This document shows positions 1 to 9,087 of a stretch of DNA of 20,853 nucleotides, piece after piece (the first letter of the stretch is position 1; each line of letters begins with the position of its first letter). This DNA comes from Scenedesmus sp. ARA3 (lineage: Eukaryota; Chlorophyta; Chlorophyceae; Sphaeropleales; Scenedesmaceae). The stretch is from the NCBI GenBank assembly GCA_004335835.1, contig RWJK01001570.1:13508-34360 (forward strand). The letters run 5' to 3'. The notes under the pieces were generated by a model. The model searched no databases, was not told the DNA's origin, and was given only the letters and a program-made list of their open reading frames with translations. The position numbers were made by a program, and so were the translations under genes.

Positions 1-33
1 TCCACACAGACTGTTGGTGATTAATGCGGTGTT

Positions 34-38
34 TTACA
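34..38 (-). terminator. Candidate polyadenylation signal (TGTAA) for the leftmost minus-strand gene
   Basis: The minus strand reads TGTAA here, the signal typical of green-algal nuclear genes. It is the only TGTAA I found on the minus strand between the stop at 637 and the left edge. If used, the 3' UTR would be about 600 bases long and would contain the two decayed terminal-exon copies. Assignment is inference. Confidence 0.35.
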
Positions 39-76
39 TGCTGAATTCGGCGCCACCTTGCCTGTTGCGGCACAGC

Positions 77-243
77 TCAGCCCAGCAGTGGCCGGCCCAA
101 GCCCAGCACCCTGAAACCAGAATTTGCCACACCACCCACCCCTCCTGCACACCACTGCCGCTGCCGCTGCCGCCCACAGTAACCCGCACCAGAGGCGCTA
201 TGTTGAAGCTGCTGCCCCTGCTGCTGGCGGCAAGGATGCTCTA
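77..243 (-). pseudogene. Decayed third copy of the terminal exon
   Basis: On the minus strand this stretch repeats the end of the gene that stops at 637. The peptide runs SILAASSRGSSFNIAP then LVRVTVGG, against SIPAASSRGSSFNIGP and FVRVTVGG in the intact copy. The codon matching the Gln of DNIQSSIP is TAG (+ strand cta at 241-243), so the copy is interrupted by a nonsense change. Past the Gly/Ser stretch the frame runs on to a stop at 34-36 instead of ending in the GLRLGLLG tail. It is probably untranslated 3' sequence; an alternative last exon is possible but less likely. Confidence 0.6.
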
Positions 244-263
244 TACAATGTCGCCCGATGCAT

Positions 264-600
264 TCACCCCAGCATGCCAAGCCGCAGGCCACCCACGCCC
301 GCACCACCCGCGTTGCCGCCGCCAATTGTCACGCGCACAAAGGGCCCAATGTTGAAGCTGCTGCCCCTGCTGCTGGCGGAGTGAGTGAGTGAGTGAATGA
401 GTGAGTGAGTGACTACCCAGGCAGCTCTGCAGCTCCTGGGTAAGTTAAGGCTAAGAGGGTGTGTGTGGCCAGGGGCGGCGCCCCTGGGCTCCACACCCTC
501 TACCCGTGCTGGCGGCAGGGATGCTGGTCCCGATGTTTTCCACACCGAAATTGAACTTCTCCAGCAGCTGCAGCGCCAGCACCATCTGGCTAGCAGCGCA
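264..600 (-). pseudogene. Decayed second copy of the terminal exon, split by a microsatellite-bearing insertion
   Basis: The minus strand carries the start of the terminal module at about 510-596 (QMVLALQLLEKFNFGVENIG) and its end at 264-384 (AASSRGSSFNIGPFVRV, then a Gly-rich tail ending GLRLGMLG and a stop at 264-266). About 125 bases of unrelated sequence, including a GAGT repeat, separate the two halves and break the frame. The similarity to the intact exon at 637-927 is obvious residue by residue, so this is a tandem duplicate. Whether any transcript includes it is unknown. Confidence 0.6.
379..412. repeat. GAGT/GAGTGA tetranucleotide microsatellite
   Basis: Eight or so GAGT units with one GAAT variant lie inside the insertion that splits the second terminal-exon copy. 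On the plus strand the tract resembles a string of GTGAGT splice donors, but the neighbouring gene lies on the other strand, so I read it as simple sequence. Confidence 0.85.
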
Positions 601-636
601 ACCGGGTCACCAAGTAGCCTTTTGGATAAAACAGCA

Positions 637-2196
637 TTACCCCAGCAGGCCCAACCGCAGGCCACCCACGCCCACACCACGCGCGCTGCTGCCGCCCACA
701 GTCACGCGCACAAAGGGCCCGATGTTGAAGCTGCTGCCCCTGCTGCTGGCGGCAGGGATGCTGCTCTGAATGTTGTCCACGCCAAAATTGAACTTCTCCA
801 GCAGCTGCAGCGCCAGCACCATCTGACCCGCGCTGAGGGAGTTGAGCAGGCGTGACATGGTGGCTGCCTGGCGGTCGTTGAGCCGTGCAAACAGACCCAC
901 CAGCATGCTTAGCTTGTCAGCAGGCACCTGCAAGCAGCATGAAAGGTGCAGCAGCGCATACAACAGGGACGACAATGCGAAACGACATTTATCTCGACAA
1001 TATTTATGACATGTTGGTGACCGGCGCTGAGGCAGTTCAGCACGCGCGCCATGGTTGTTGCCTGACGGTCAGTAATGCATGCAAACAAGTCGATGCAGCA
1101 TGGCCAACTTGTCTGCAGGGACCTGCGTGCAGCGGGCAAGTTGCAGCGGCAAACAAAAGCAGCGTCGGAAAGGAGGTGTGGTGTAACTTCTGTCCCTGTC
1201 ATTGGCATCTGAGCAGCACTGGATTGGCAATGCCTGCAGCGCCTCAACGCAACTGCTTCATCAATCCCATATATTGATCAGTGTGATGAAACTGACTCAC
1301 ATTGCCTGTGAAGATGACCAGCTTGCTGATCGTCTCTGCATCCTGGGCTGCCAGCGTCTTCAGCTGTGCCACGACCACACTGGAGTCGGCGCCTTGCACC
1401 GACAGCAGCGCAGACAGCGTGGGGCGCGGGATGCGGGCGATGGCCTGCATCACACACACACTGAAATCGCATGAACCTGTGGGCACGAACGTGACATACA
1501 AACAGCACACAAAACCACAGGGTCGTTGCCACTGAGCATGCTATGGTGTGCTTGTAAGTGCGGACTCCACCACTCGAGCTGCAGCAATGCAAGCCAGCTA
1601 CAAACACATGCAGCCCTATCGGCCCCCTGCAGACACCTACCATGAGCACCTCTGGCCTTGTGGTTGCCAGCAGGTCTGCGAATGCTGGCAGGCTGGCCAG
1701 CGTTGCGCTGATCTGCTTGTTCAGCACATCCAACAGCCGACCCATCACAGGGGCCAAAAACCAAAACCACAAAGACACAGAACCGCTGCCGCTGAGCTTG
1801 CTGCGTTGTGCACATAGGCGCGGACTTCGACATACCAGCTGCAGCATTGGAAGCCAGTTACAAACACATGCAGCCCTGTCGGCCCCTGCAGACACCCACC
1901 ATGAGGACTTCTGGCTGTGTGGTTGCCAGCAGGTCTGCAAATGCTGGCAGGCTGGCCAGCGTTGCGCTGCTCTGCTTGTTCAGCACATCCAACAGCCGAC
2001 CCATCACAGGGGCCAGCTTTTCAGGCGTGAACTTGCACACAGCGGCGCCCAGGTCAGCACTGGACAGCAGCTCAGCACCAACCTCAAGACCCTGTGACGC
2101 AGCAGCAGCATGACAAAAGCTGTGCTTAAATGCTGGTGCACACAGCAGCAGTGTAATATCAACAACAGCGCTGCTTTGACCTCGCACATCTCTGGG

Positions 2197-2230
<34 letters not shown>

Positions 2231-3118
2231 TTCCTTCTGCACAGTCCTCGACACCCATAGCAACCACAAACCCAAGCATTCAATCATAGCACACTACCAC
2301 AGCAGCGCCAGAAACCTGCTGATGTTGCTGGTGCTGCTGTGCTGGCCTTGCTGCTGCCTGCAGCTCACCTTCACAGGGTCACACCCAGCAGCAGCAGCAG
2401 CAGCGTCCTGCAGCAGCCGCCTGCCGAGCAGCCCACCACTGCCACGCAGCAGCCCACCACCAAGACCAATGCCTCCAATCTTGCTGACGCGGCTTTGCCC
2501 AAACAACCCAGTGCTGCTGCTTCTGGTGGTGATGCTGCTGCCGCCGCCAAAGCCAATGCCGCCAAGCTTGCCCAACTTATGCTGACCCAGGGTGAAAACA
2601 GGTGTCATGGTCAGCCCTACTGTCCTTATAGTTGCGCCACCTGCATCGCCTTGCTGCTGTTGCGGGCTGGCTACAGCCACACTCTGCACTGGGCCAAGGC
2701 CTCCAACCAGAAATGACAGCTTTTCAAGCAGGCGGCCTGGCAGTGTGTTGAGTGCTGTTGCCAGTAGGTTGACTTGGTGCTGGCTGATGCTGGCAAACAA
2801 GGGCGACAGCTGCTGCAGCTGGCTGCTAGACACCTGCAGCAGCAGCAGCAGCAGCAGCAACTCATAATGTGTGCTGCAGGAAAGACTGCACTGTCTGCAT
2901 GCAGCACTTGCCTCATACAGGTATGAAGGCGGCGCCTGCTGCTGACAGCAGATTGTGCAGCATACATAGCAGCTTACTTGCTTGTCCCATAGGGCCAAGG
3001 AAGTGTGCATCAACCTGGTTACAAGGTGCGCAGCAGGCTTCGTCGTCATCATGTCACCATTGAGCCATACTAGTAGCGACCTCGCCATCTGCCCCGCAGC
3101 AGGCTTGTTGTCAGGGAG

Positions 3119-3157
<39 letters not shown>

Positions 3158-3318
3158 GCTCGCGCTCACCCCCTTGAGGAAGCTCAGCATGCGTGCCACT
3201 GTGGCAGGCTGCTGCTGCGCCAGCAGCGGCATCACCACCTTGAGGCTGTCTGCAGGCACGCCTTGCACCAGCGGCATCAGTGTGCCCAGCTCCTTGCCTG
3301 ACAGGGAGAAGAAGGGCT

Positions 3319-3353
<35 letters not shown>

Positions 3354-3519
3354 GAAAGCGCACGTGTTGGCAGTGAGTAGACCGTGCAGCCAGTCTTGCT
3401 GCTGCTGTGCCAAGTCGAGCACGGCGGGTGACACCAGATAAGCTGGCAGCGATGTCAAATGGCACGGGTCAGGCCACGTCCTTTGACAGCATCGCCAGGT
3501 GCACTCCTCTGCTAGCACG

Positions 3520-3558
<39 letters not shown>

Positions 3559-3851
3559 AAGCAGCTCTTACCAGTTAGCTGCCAGCCACCTGCGGCCCAA
3601 GCAGGCGCATACACATAGAACACTACAGCACAAACAAACAACCCTCCACTCACCTTGAGCTGCGCTGGCGGCCTGGCAATGGCCAGCTCAGTAACTTGCG
3701 GCAGCTGCTGCAGCTGCTCAAGTGGCAGGCTGCCAAGTGTCGACGTAAGCTTGCCCATTACTGCTACCAAATTGACGGAGGGTGGCGCCTTGCATCCCAG
3801 CAGGGAGATCTTGTCTGTGAGGCTGGCATCCACAGAGGGCAGCAGCCCAGC
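637..3851 (-). CDS. Uncharacterised modular protein of Leu-rich helical repeats and Gly-rich segments (5' end not resolved)
   Basis: I do not recognise the family. Modelled exons, in order of transcription: 3851-3654, 3292-2978 (or from 3297), 2833-2369, 2091-1900, 1715-1641, 1444-1301 and 927-637. Each is a multiple of three and joins in phase 0, giving about 559 residues without the N-terminus. Donors are mostly good (GTGAGT, GTAAGC, GTGAGC, GTAGGT). The acceptors of exons 2 and 5 are AAG-type and doubtful; 3653-3298 might hold a further exon. Several exons carry a loose helical repeat, for example VPADSLKVVMPLLAQQ and VPADKLSMLVGLFARL, each followed by an ATxxRxLxxL-like helix. The third exon has two GGIGxGGG blocks and the string GRRLLQD, seen in many predicted secreted algal proteins. 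The last exon ends FNIGPFVRVTVGG plus a Gly-rich tail. Poly-Ala comes from CAG/CTG runs. Regular phase-0 exons and conserved repeats argue for a real gene; function is unknown. Confidence 0.6.
1021..1122 (-). pseudogene. Frameshifted duplicate of the VPADKL exon
   Basis: The minus strand has an acceptor (CACGCAG) and then VPADKLAML, matching VPADKLSML of the intact exon at 927. One extra base follows, after which the match resumes in another frame as IDLFACITDRQATTMARVLN, then CLSAG. In the first frame a TGA follows at once. No good donor is seen at the end. It lies between the exons at 1444-1301 and 927-637 and is best read as a decayed tandem exon copy inside that intron. Confidence 0.6.
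1557..2014 (-). repeat. Tandem duplication of an exon plus its downstream intron (about 200 bp, spacing about 259 bp)
   Basis: Positions 1557-1756 and 1816-2014 are close copies, differing by scattered substitutions and small indels. Each contains the exon part encoding SATLASLPAFADLLATT, the donor after EVLM, and about 85 bases of the following intron. The 5' part of the older exon (GLEVGAELLSS onward, with its CACAG acceptor) was not copied. The downstream copy therefore lacks a normal acceptor and would need AAG or CAG inside LNKQI (about 1715 or 1712). Both choices keep phase 0. Confidence 0.85.
2200..2229. repeat. (CAG)10 microsatellite
   Basis: Ten uninterrupted CAG units (CTG on the minus strand) lie in the intron between the exons at 2833-2369 and 2091-1900. 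Confidence 0.95.
3121..3156. repeat. (CTG)12 microsatellite, poly-Ala coding on the minus strand
   Basis: Twelve CTG units on the plus strand read as GCA codons in the frame of the minus-strand exon 3292-2978, giving a poly-Ala run after LSFLKGVSAST. A donor-like GTGAGC precedes it and an acceptor-like GGGGCAG follows, so the tract could also be spliced out as a very short intron without changing the frame. Confidence 0.9.
3320..3352. repeat. (CAG)11 microsatellite
   Basis: Eleven CAG units on the plus strand, just upstream (in transcription terms) of the exon starting near 3297/3292. On the minus strand this is a CTG tract that may serve as part of the pyrimidine-rich acceptor context. Confidence 0.95.
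3522..3557. repeat. (CTG)12 microsatellite
   Basis: Twelve CTG units on the plus strand. On the minus strand the tract would read poly-Gln in the frame that runs through from the exon at 3851-3654, but a good GTGAGT donor at 3653 makes it more likely intronic. Confidence 0.95.
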
Positions 3852-4312
3852 CTGCAGCAGCAAGGCGCAGCAGTACATGCATTAGAACAGGGTAGAGAGT
3901 GGTCATGAGGTTTTGTTTGTCAGGCTGACATCCACTGAGGGCAGCAGCTCAGCCTGGCAGCAGAGAGCAGCAGTACATGCATTAGAACAGGGTAGAGAGT
4001 GGTCATGAGGTTTTGTTTGTCAGGCTGACATCCACAGATGGCAACAGCCCAGCCTGGCAGCATCAGGGGAGGAGTGCGGGCAGCAATACAGGTGTAGAGG
4101 GGGCATATTATTTTGTTTGTCAGGCTGGCATCTACAGAGGGCAGCAGGCAGCCTTGACAGCAGCAGGCAGCAGTGTACGCAGCTATTTGGGCAAAGAGGG
4201 TGCGTATGAGACCTTGTCTGTCAGGCTGGCGGCCACAGGCAGCAATGCAGGCAGCAATGTGTGTACTACAGCGGCAGCGGCTGTATGCTGTTGCTCAGCA
4301 ACAGCAGTAGCA
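3811..4312 (-). repeat. Five-copy tandem array of about 100 bp carrying the start of an exon and its acceptor
   Basis: The string TTGTCTGTCAGGCTGG or a close variant begins at 3811, 3913, 4013, 4113 and 4213, so the middle copies are spaced exactly 100 bp. On the minus strand each copy encodes a version of LLPSVDASLTDK. Only the copy ending at 3811 continues into the long open exon (ISLLGC onward). The copies at 3913 and 4013 run into LTNKTS and a stop, the 4113 copy reads LTNKII, and the last reads LLPVAASLTDKV. At least three copies keep a CAG acceptor before the LLP segment. Confidence 0.85.
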
Positions 4313-4422
4313 GTGCTACTGCTGCTGCGGCGCAGTACAGCATCGAGGAGTGACAGCTGCTCTCTGCAGGCTGTTGATACCCTGCTTACCGCTTCTGCCG
4401 GGTTGCATCCTTGTGCCTGCAC
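4183..4422 (-). CDS. Possible 5' exon region of the modular gene (79-codon open frame)
   Basis: This minus-strand frame opens with ATG at 4422 and reads through CREQLSLLDAVLRRSSSS to LLPVAASLTDKV in the fifth copy of the 100-bp array, then a stop. A short piece inside it has a canonical acceptor and a GTAAGC donor (about 4423-4395), so it may be several small exons rather than one. I see no signal peptide. It marks the likely 5' side of the gene, but start and splicing are guesses. Confidence 0.25.
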   Translation of the reverse strand: MQAQGCNPAEAVSRVSTACREQLSLLDAVLRRSSSSTATAVAEQQHTAAAAVVHTLLPALLPVAASLTDKVSYAPSLPK

Positions 4423-5386
4423 AGCACAACATACGGGTGAATGATTGGTTGTTCACACAGCAGCTGGGCGGGAGAGAGGCGTGTGGGGGTTACCCGATAA
4501 GCATGTCGCTGCAGGAGGGATCCGGAACATGAATAAAATCAATTTACGTATTTGACTATGTGCCGTTTAGATGATGCCAGTGTCGTTCCTCTGGTGCAGC
4601 GCATTTGAATGCGACCTGCTGCAAGTGAGACAGCCACTTCGATACCAAATCGCCTTACCGCCCCCCCTGCACCATCAGAATGGAAGTTGGTTGTGGTCAA
4701 GGTTCGTTTGCTTTCTGCTTACAACAGCTCTTCAAGTGCAGGTGCGTCCGCACCTGACAACCACAACGAGACCAGGGAGATCACGATCCATTTCATGCCG
4801 GCAGGATGCATATTTACTGATGAATCAACGGTGTTACTGCTTCTACAAGTAGCAAAGGCGTGTTGCAGCCGGATCTGCAGTGCAAGAGAGTGCCGGTGAA
4901 GAGCTGTGGTGGCAAGCTGTAGAGCAGCAAACAGGAAGCGCGATATCGATAACGAACAAAGTTAGCTTATATGCAACCGAAGTGCAAGAGTGGGTCAAGC
5001 AGGAGCCCTGGTCAGTTGACAGAATTGACAGAATTGCTCGGTCACCAGCTTCTTTACAGCCAGGGCAGTGACACTACTGCAGTGACGGTGTGAGGTAAGC
5101 TTCCTGCAACTACTGCTGGAACAGTTGCGTGTTTCGACAGGCGCGCTTTTACCGAGAGTAGTGCATCAACTATTCGTTAGCAGCTGCCAAACATGTGACT
5201 GCGGGGTATAATCAGCAACGAGTGCACAACAAGGTGCGTCAACACAGCTGTGCTGCAGCCAGCAAGAGCTGCGGTGTTCCTGGTGTATGTTGCATGTAAT
5301 TGTCCAAGGTGAATGAAATTTATATACTTCTACTCAGGAGAAGTAGTACTGTCATGACAGGTTGCCGCACTGTTGACATGAGTCAG
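4423..5386. other. Stretch without a confident gene, between the modular gene and the phosphatase-like gene
   Basis: It contains an AT-rich patch near 4527-4565, a short GACAGAATT direct repeat near 5018-5036, and overlapping plus-strand open frames at 4571-4852, 4609-4899 and 4880-5071. The frame at 4609 reads SEWKLVVVKVRLLSAYN and then ITIHFMPAGCIFTDESTVL. An AAG|GTTCGT or CAA|GTAGCA donor and a TCTGCAG acceptor could splice it to a short end, and a plus-strand TGTAA lies at 5295-5299. That makes a small plus-strand gene possible but unproven. Otherwise the region should hold the promoter of the left gene. Confidence 0.3.
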
Positions 5387-5391
5387 TTACA
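5387..5391 (-). terminator. Polyadenylation signal (TGTAA) of the phosphatase-like gene
   Basis: On the minus strand TGTAA lies about 130 bases past the stop codon at 5523, a normal 3' UTR length for a green-algal gene. No other minus-strand TGTAA lies between them. Confidence 0.55.
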
Positions 5392-5522
5392 ACACCAACG
5401 CATCAGCCCAGGTGTAAGCTTGCAGCCATGGCCACCACGGCACGAGGCGGCAGCAGCTGCTCTTACTGCCAGCAATGTCTTCAAAGTTGATACCACCATG
5501 TCCATGACACATGTTGGTCAAC

Positions 5523-8500
5523 CTATGCTGCTGCATCAAACGCAGCGCCAAGGCCTGCCAGGCTACCGCCACCACCCAGGTCATTGCTGCTGCTGCTGCG
5601 CCGCCGCTTGCCGCCTGGGCTCTGCCTGCCCAAGCCCAAGCCCAGGCGTGGGCTGATGCCCTTCCTCCTGACCGCCACATTGTTGGCCCTGGGGCTGCCG
5701 CGCAGAGGGCTGCCTGTAGATGCGCTTGCGTCATATGCACTGCTGGTTATACATGTGCTGCTGCTGGGGCATGTGCTGTTGTCGGAAGCTGCGCTGTCGG
5801 TGCGCTGCAGGGCAGCCAGCGCCTTGGGCAGCAGGTGCGCTGGCAGTGAGGGTGGCATGATGGGTGGCAGCTTGGCCTCAGCCTCAACGAGCTCCTGCAG
5901 GAAAGCATGTACAATGTACAGTGAGACACCCAGTCAGCTGATGCTGCAGCACGGAAAATGCAGTGTAGCAATGCCCTAAGGCTTTTTGCAACGCAAGGGC
6001 TCTGAAGGAGCAATGTTGGACATGCTTGCAGGAACAACTGCTGGTATGAACAAATCGGTTGGCGCCCAACCACTCAGCCGTGCCATCTAGTGCCTGGTTG
6101 CTACGCACCTTGTCCACCAGCTTCAACACCTCTGGCAGCAGCACGGTCAGCCCCTGGGGCGGCACTGGAAGCACTGCAGCTGCTGGCCCGGGGCTGCTGA
6201 TGTACGTGATGACAGGCGCCTGCTGCTGCTGCTGCTGCTGGATGGTCTCTGCTGTGCTATCTCCTGTTGTGGTTGCTGCTGTTGCTGCCTCTGCTGCCTC
6301 CTGCGCAGCCAGTGCTGCCAGTGCAGCATCTTGCTCATCATCGCTGTCAGCGCTAGCGCACACATTGCTGCTTGGCTGCGGCCAGCGGCCCTTCCAGCTA
6401 GTGGTGGGCATCAGCCGCACTGCATCCTTGGCTGGATCCAGGCCCCACATCGCCAGGCAGTCATCCAGCACCAGGCGGGGGCAGATGCAGCCAGCTGCAG
6501 GGCGCGCAGCAGCACAAAAGCAGCATAGCGTCAGCCGGCTCAACAGCACACTGCAGAACTTGCTGCCAGGTCAGCAGCGAGCAGGACCCACATCATCTCC
6601 GAGATACTGAGTCAGTCACAGGCAACACGCATCATGAGGATGACATGTTGCTGCCGCAGCAACACAGCAGCACAGGCTGTGCTGCAGTGCTTGCAGGAAG
6701 AGCCAACCATGTGCAGCAGTGCATTGGAGTGTAACCACTCGGCACACATCAGCGCTGATGAGCAGTCTGCTGGCTATGTTTGCTGCGCTGTGTGCTAGGC
6801 AGCCTACAACACCCCATCCAGTAGTGCTTACGTCCAGTGTGCCGCAAGCCGGTGAATGGCGCCAGGCTCTTGACACCCTTGCAGCTGGCATACGTGCCGT
6901 CGTTCTTGAAAGCGTTGTGCTCCACGAAGACCCTGCCGCCATGCTCGCAGCTCAGCACCTGCTGCAGGATGTCTGCGATCTTGGCCACATAGCCCCGGCT
7001 GCCACAGCTCGCCAGGCGCAGCTCCACCTCTGTGCGCCTTGCAGGACCAACAGCCAGGCAAACAGCACATCAGGAAGCTGCAGGACACCAATGGCAATCA
7101 TCAGCTGGTCTAGAACTTGCAGGAGGGATTTACACTGCCTGCAGGTGCGACACAGTGTACGCTGCTCGCTGCATGCATCATGCTTGCAAGGACATGACCC
7201 AGCCACGGCATCCTGATATATTCACCCTGCAGAACTAGTGCAAGCAGCTCCTTGCCAGCTTGGCGTGCCGTGCTGCCGTCTCCTGCAGTCCAGGTCGGCT
7301 GCCAGCTCATAGCGGATGTAGGCCAGAATGGTTATCTCTGCAGGGATGACAGACATGGACTGCAGGCAGCAGCAGCAGCAGCAGCAGTGAGACAACAGTA
7401 ACAGCTGTTACAGCAGTGTTGAATACGGCACAGCAGGATGCAGCTGCAAGGCAAATCACTAAGCTGTAGTTGCAAGCAGGCATAGCAGATCTGTGCAGGG
7501 GCTGCACAAAAATGGCAAGCAGAAAGGCATGGTGCTAGCAAGCTTGTGGCCAGTTCTGCCTGCCCAATGCAACTATTGCAAGCTGCTGCTGGATAATGTT
7601 CCTCACCTGCATGCAGGTCAGGGTCGGCTTGCCTCCTGAAGTGGTGGCGCCTGACTCACTCCAGCTGCCGTACATGCAGATGTAGTGCGTGAGGGCACCA
7701 TTTGCGTCCCACATGGGAGCAATGAACTCTGGCATGGGTCGAAGGAAAGCTGGGTTGGCCTCAGGCAGCCACATGGTGCATGTCCTGCAAGCAGATGGAT
7801 GTGCAGAAGGCATGCAGCAGCAGATGGCACAGGTCAGGCCATTCACTGCACCACCATGCTAGCGCTTGCAAGCAGCACACTGCAGACAAAACAGCACACG
7901 CATCACTGGCAGCGCAGCACAAGACGGCCACATACAAACACAGCATGTGTCCCACCTGCCCTCCACCTCTGCTGTCGGCATCCATGTTGGCCAGGGCTTG
8001 CCATGATCATGGGCATCCAGTGCGTCATCGGTCCACTTCCAGAACTGCTCTGCCAGGTTGTAGAACTTCTGCAGGTCTGGATCCTCAAACTTGCGGGTGC
8101 CAGACTTCGCTGCAGCAGCAGAGCAGCAGGAGATGCCAGCAGACACAGTAACACCGCACCGCGTCTCAGCTGCACCTGGCAGTGCTAGTTGTGGTGTTGA
8201 CTGTTTATGCGGTGCACACTAACAGCTAACGGTGCTTGCAGGAAGAGCCGCCACTGGTGGGGAGAGCACTGTTGGAGAAGCAATTCGCTGGATGTGTGTC
8301 CTGGAAGCACCCAGCTGATGCCATGCTGCTCTCACCATCAAATGCATCAGACAGGAAGGTTGAAGAGACCAGTGTCTGGTCAATGTCCAACAGCAGCTGC
8401 AGGTTGGTTGTGGCTTGGTGCACCGCAGGACTGCCTGCAGGACAGTACACATGGCTGGGTTGCTGCATGGCAGCAATCACATGGCTGGTTGTTGCATGGC

Positions 8501-9087
8501 ATCAGTGGCATGGCTGTGACAGCATGATGAGCCTGGCACTGCAGCCATCAATACACTGCAGTGCACCAATGCAAACCGCGGTGCAATTAGCATGCTGTGA
8601 TGACGGTTGCAAGCAGCAACTGCAGACTGGTGCTACCTGCACGTCAACTGCCTTTCGTGTGCTGACACATTGTGCCCTGCTGGATGATGACATAACATAA
8701 TGCGCAGGGCCTGTGCATGTGATGCATGTGGCCTGCTGCTGCCGGCAATTTCTCACATGTGCCCAGCACTTGCTGCAGCTGCTCCCAGAGGGCTTCTGTC
8801 AGACGATTGTATGTCTTCAGCATGCTGTGTCTGTGCTGAAGTGCCCGCTGTAGCTCCCGCATGCTGTCATCACCCATGCCACAGCTACAGCTTGGCTGTT
8901 GCACTGCTGCTGACACCCTGCCAACCTGTACAGCACGTTGAGCTGACGGCTCGGCTGCACTCATTGGCAAAGGCAACTGCTGGTACGCATTGTGTGGTGC
9001 GAATAGCTGGTTGTCAAACACAGTGAAGACGCCGTTGGCCCCAACAGCTGATGACTCCATCTTGGCGGGTGACGGTGCAGGCATCAT
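5523..9087 (-). CDS. FCP1/CPL-like HAD-family phosphatase (RNA polymerase II CTD phosphatase-like)
   Basis: Eight exons fit by phase: 9087-8757, 8434-8336, 8109-7956, 7784-7607, 7359-7226, 7029-6832, 6494-6109 and 5894-5523, about 616 residues. The HAD core is recognisable: motif I LLLDIDQTLV (Asp127 and Asp129), motif II RLASCGSRGYVAKIADIL (Ser306), a motif III Lys in CKGVKSLAPF (349 or 352), and motif IV RLVLDDCLAMWG (Asp375-Asp376). The order, the roughly 170-residue insert between motifs I and II, and the DD-x-x-x-x-W pattern match the FCP1 family, closest to plant CPL1/2 in my judgement. Such enzymes remove phosphate from the RNA polymerase II C-terminal repeat in the nucleus. After the core come an acidic/Ala stretch, a short poly-Gln and a Ser/Gly-rich tail with KRRR, a possible nuclear signal. 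I see no BRCT or dsRNA-binding domain. Exon 5 is one base too long for canonical splicing (see findings). The start ATG is one of two adjacent; 9084 is equally possible. Confidence 0.72.

Noticed and set aside
3811..4312. CRISPR-like regular 100-bp spacing
   Set aside because: The units are continuous tandem copies of an exon start, not short repeats with unrelated spacers, and the genome is eukaryotic.
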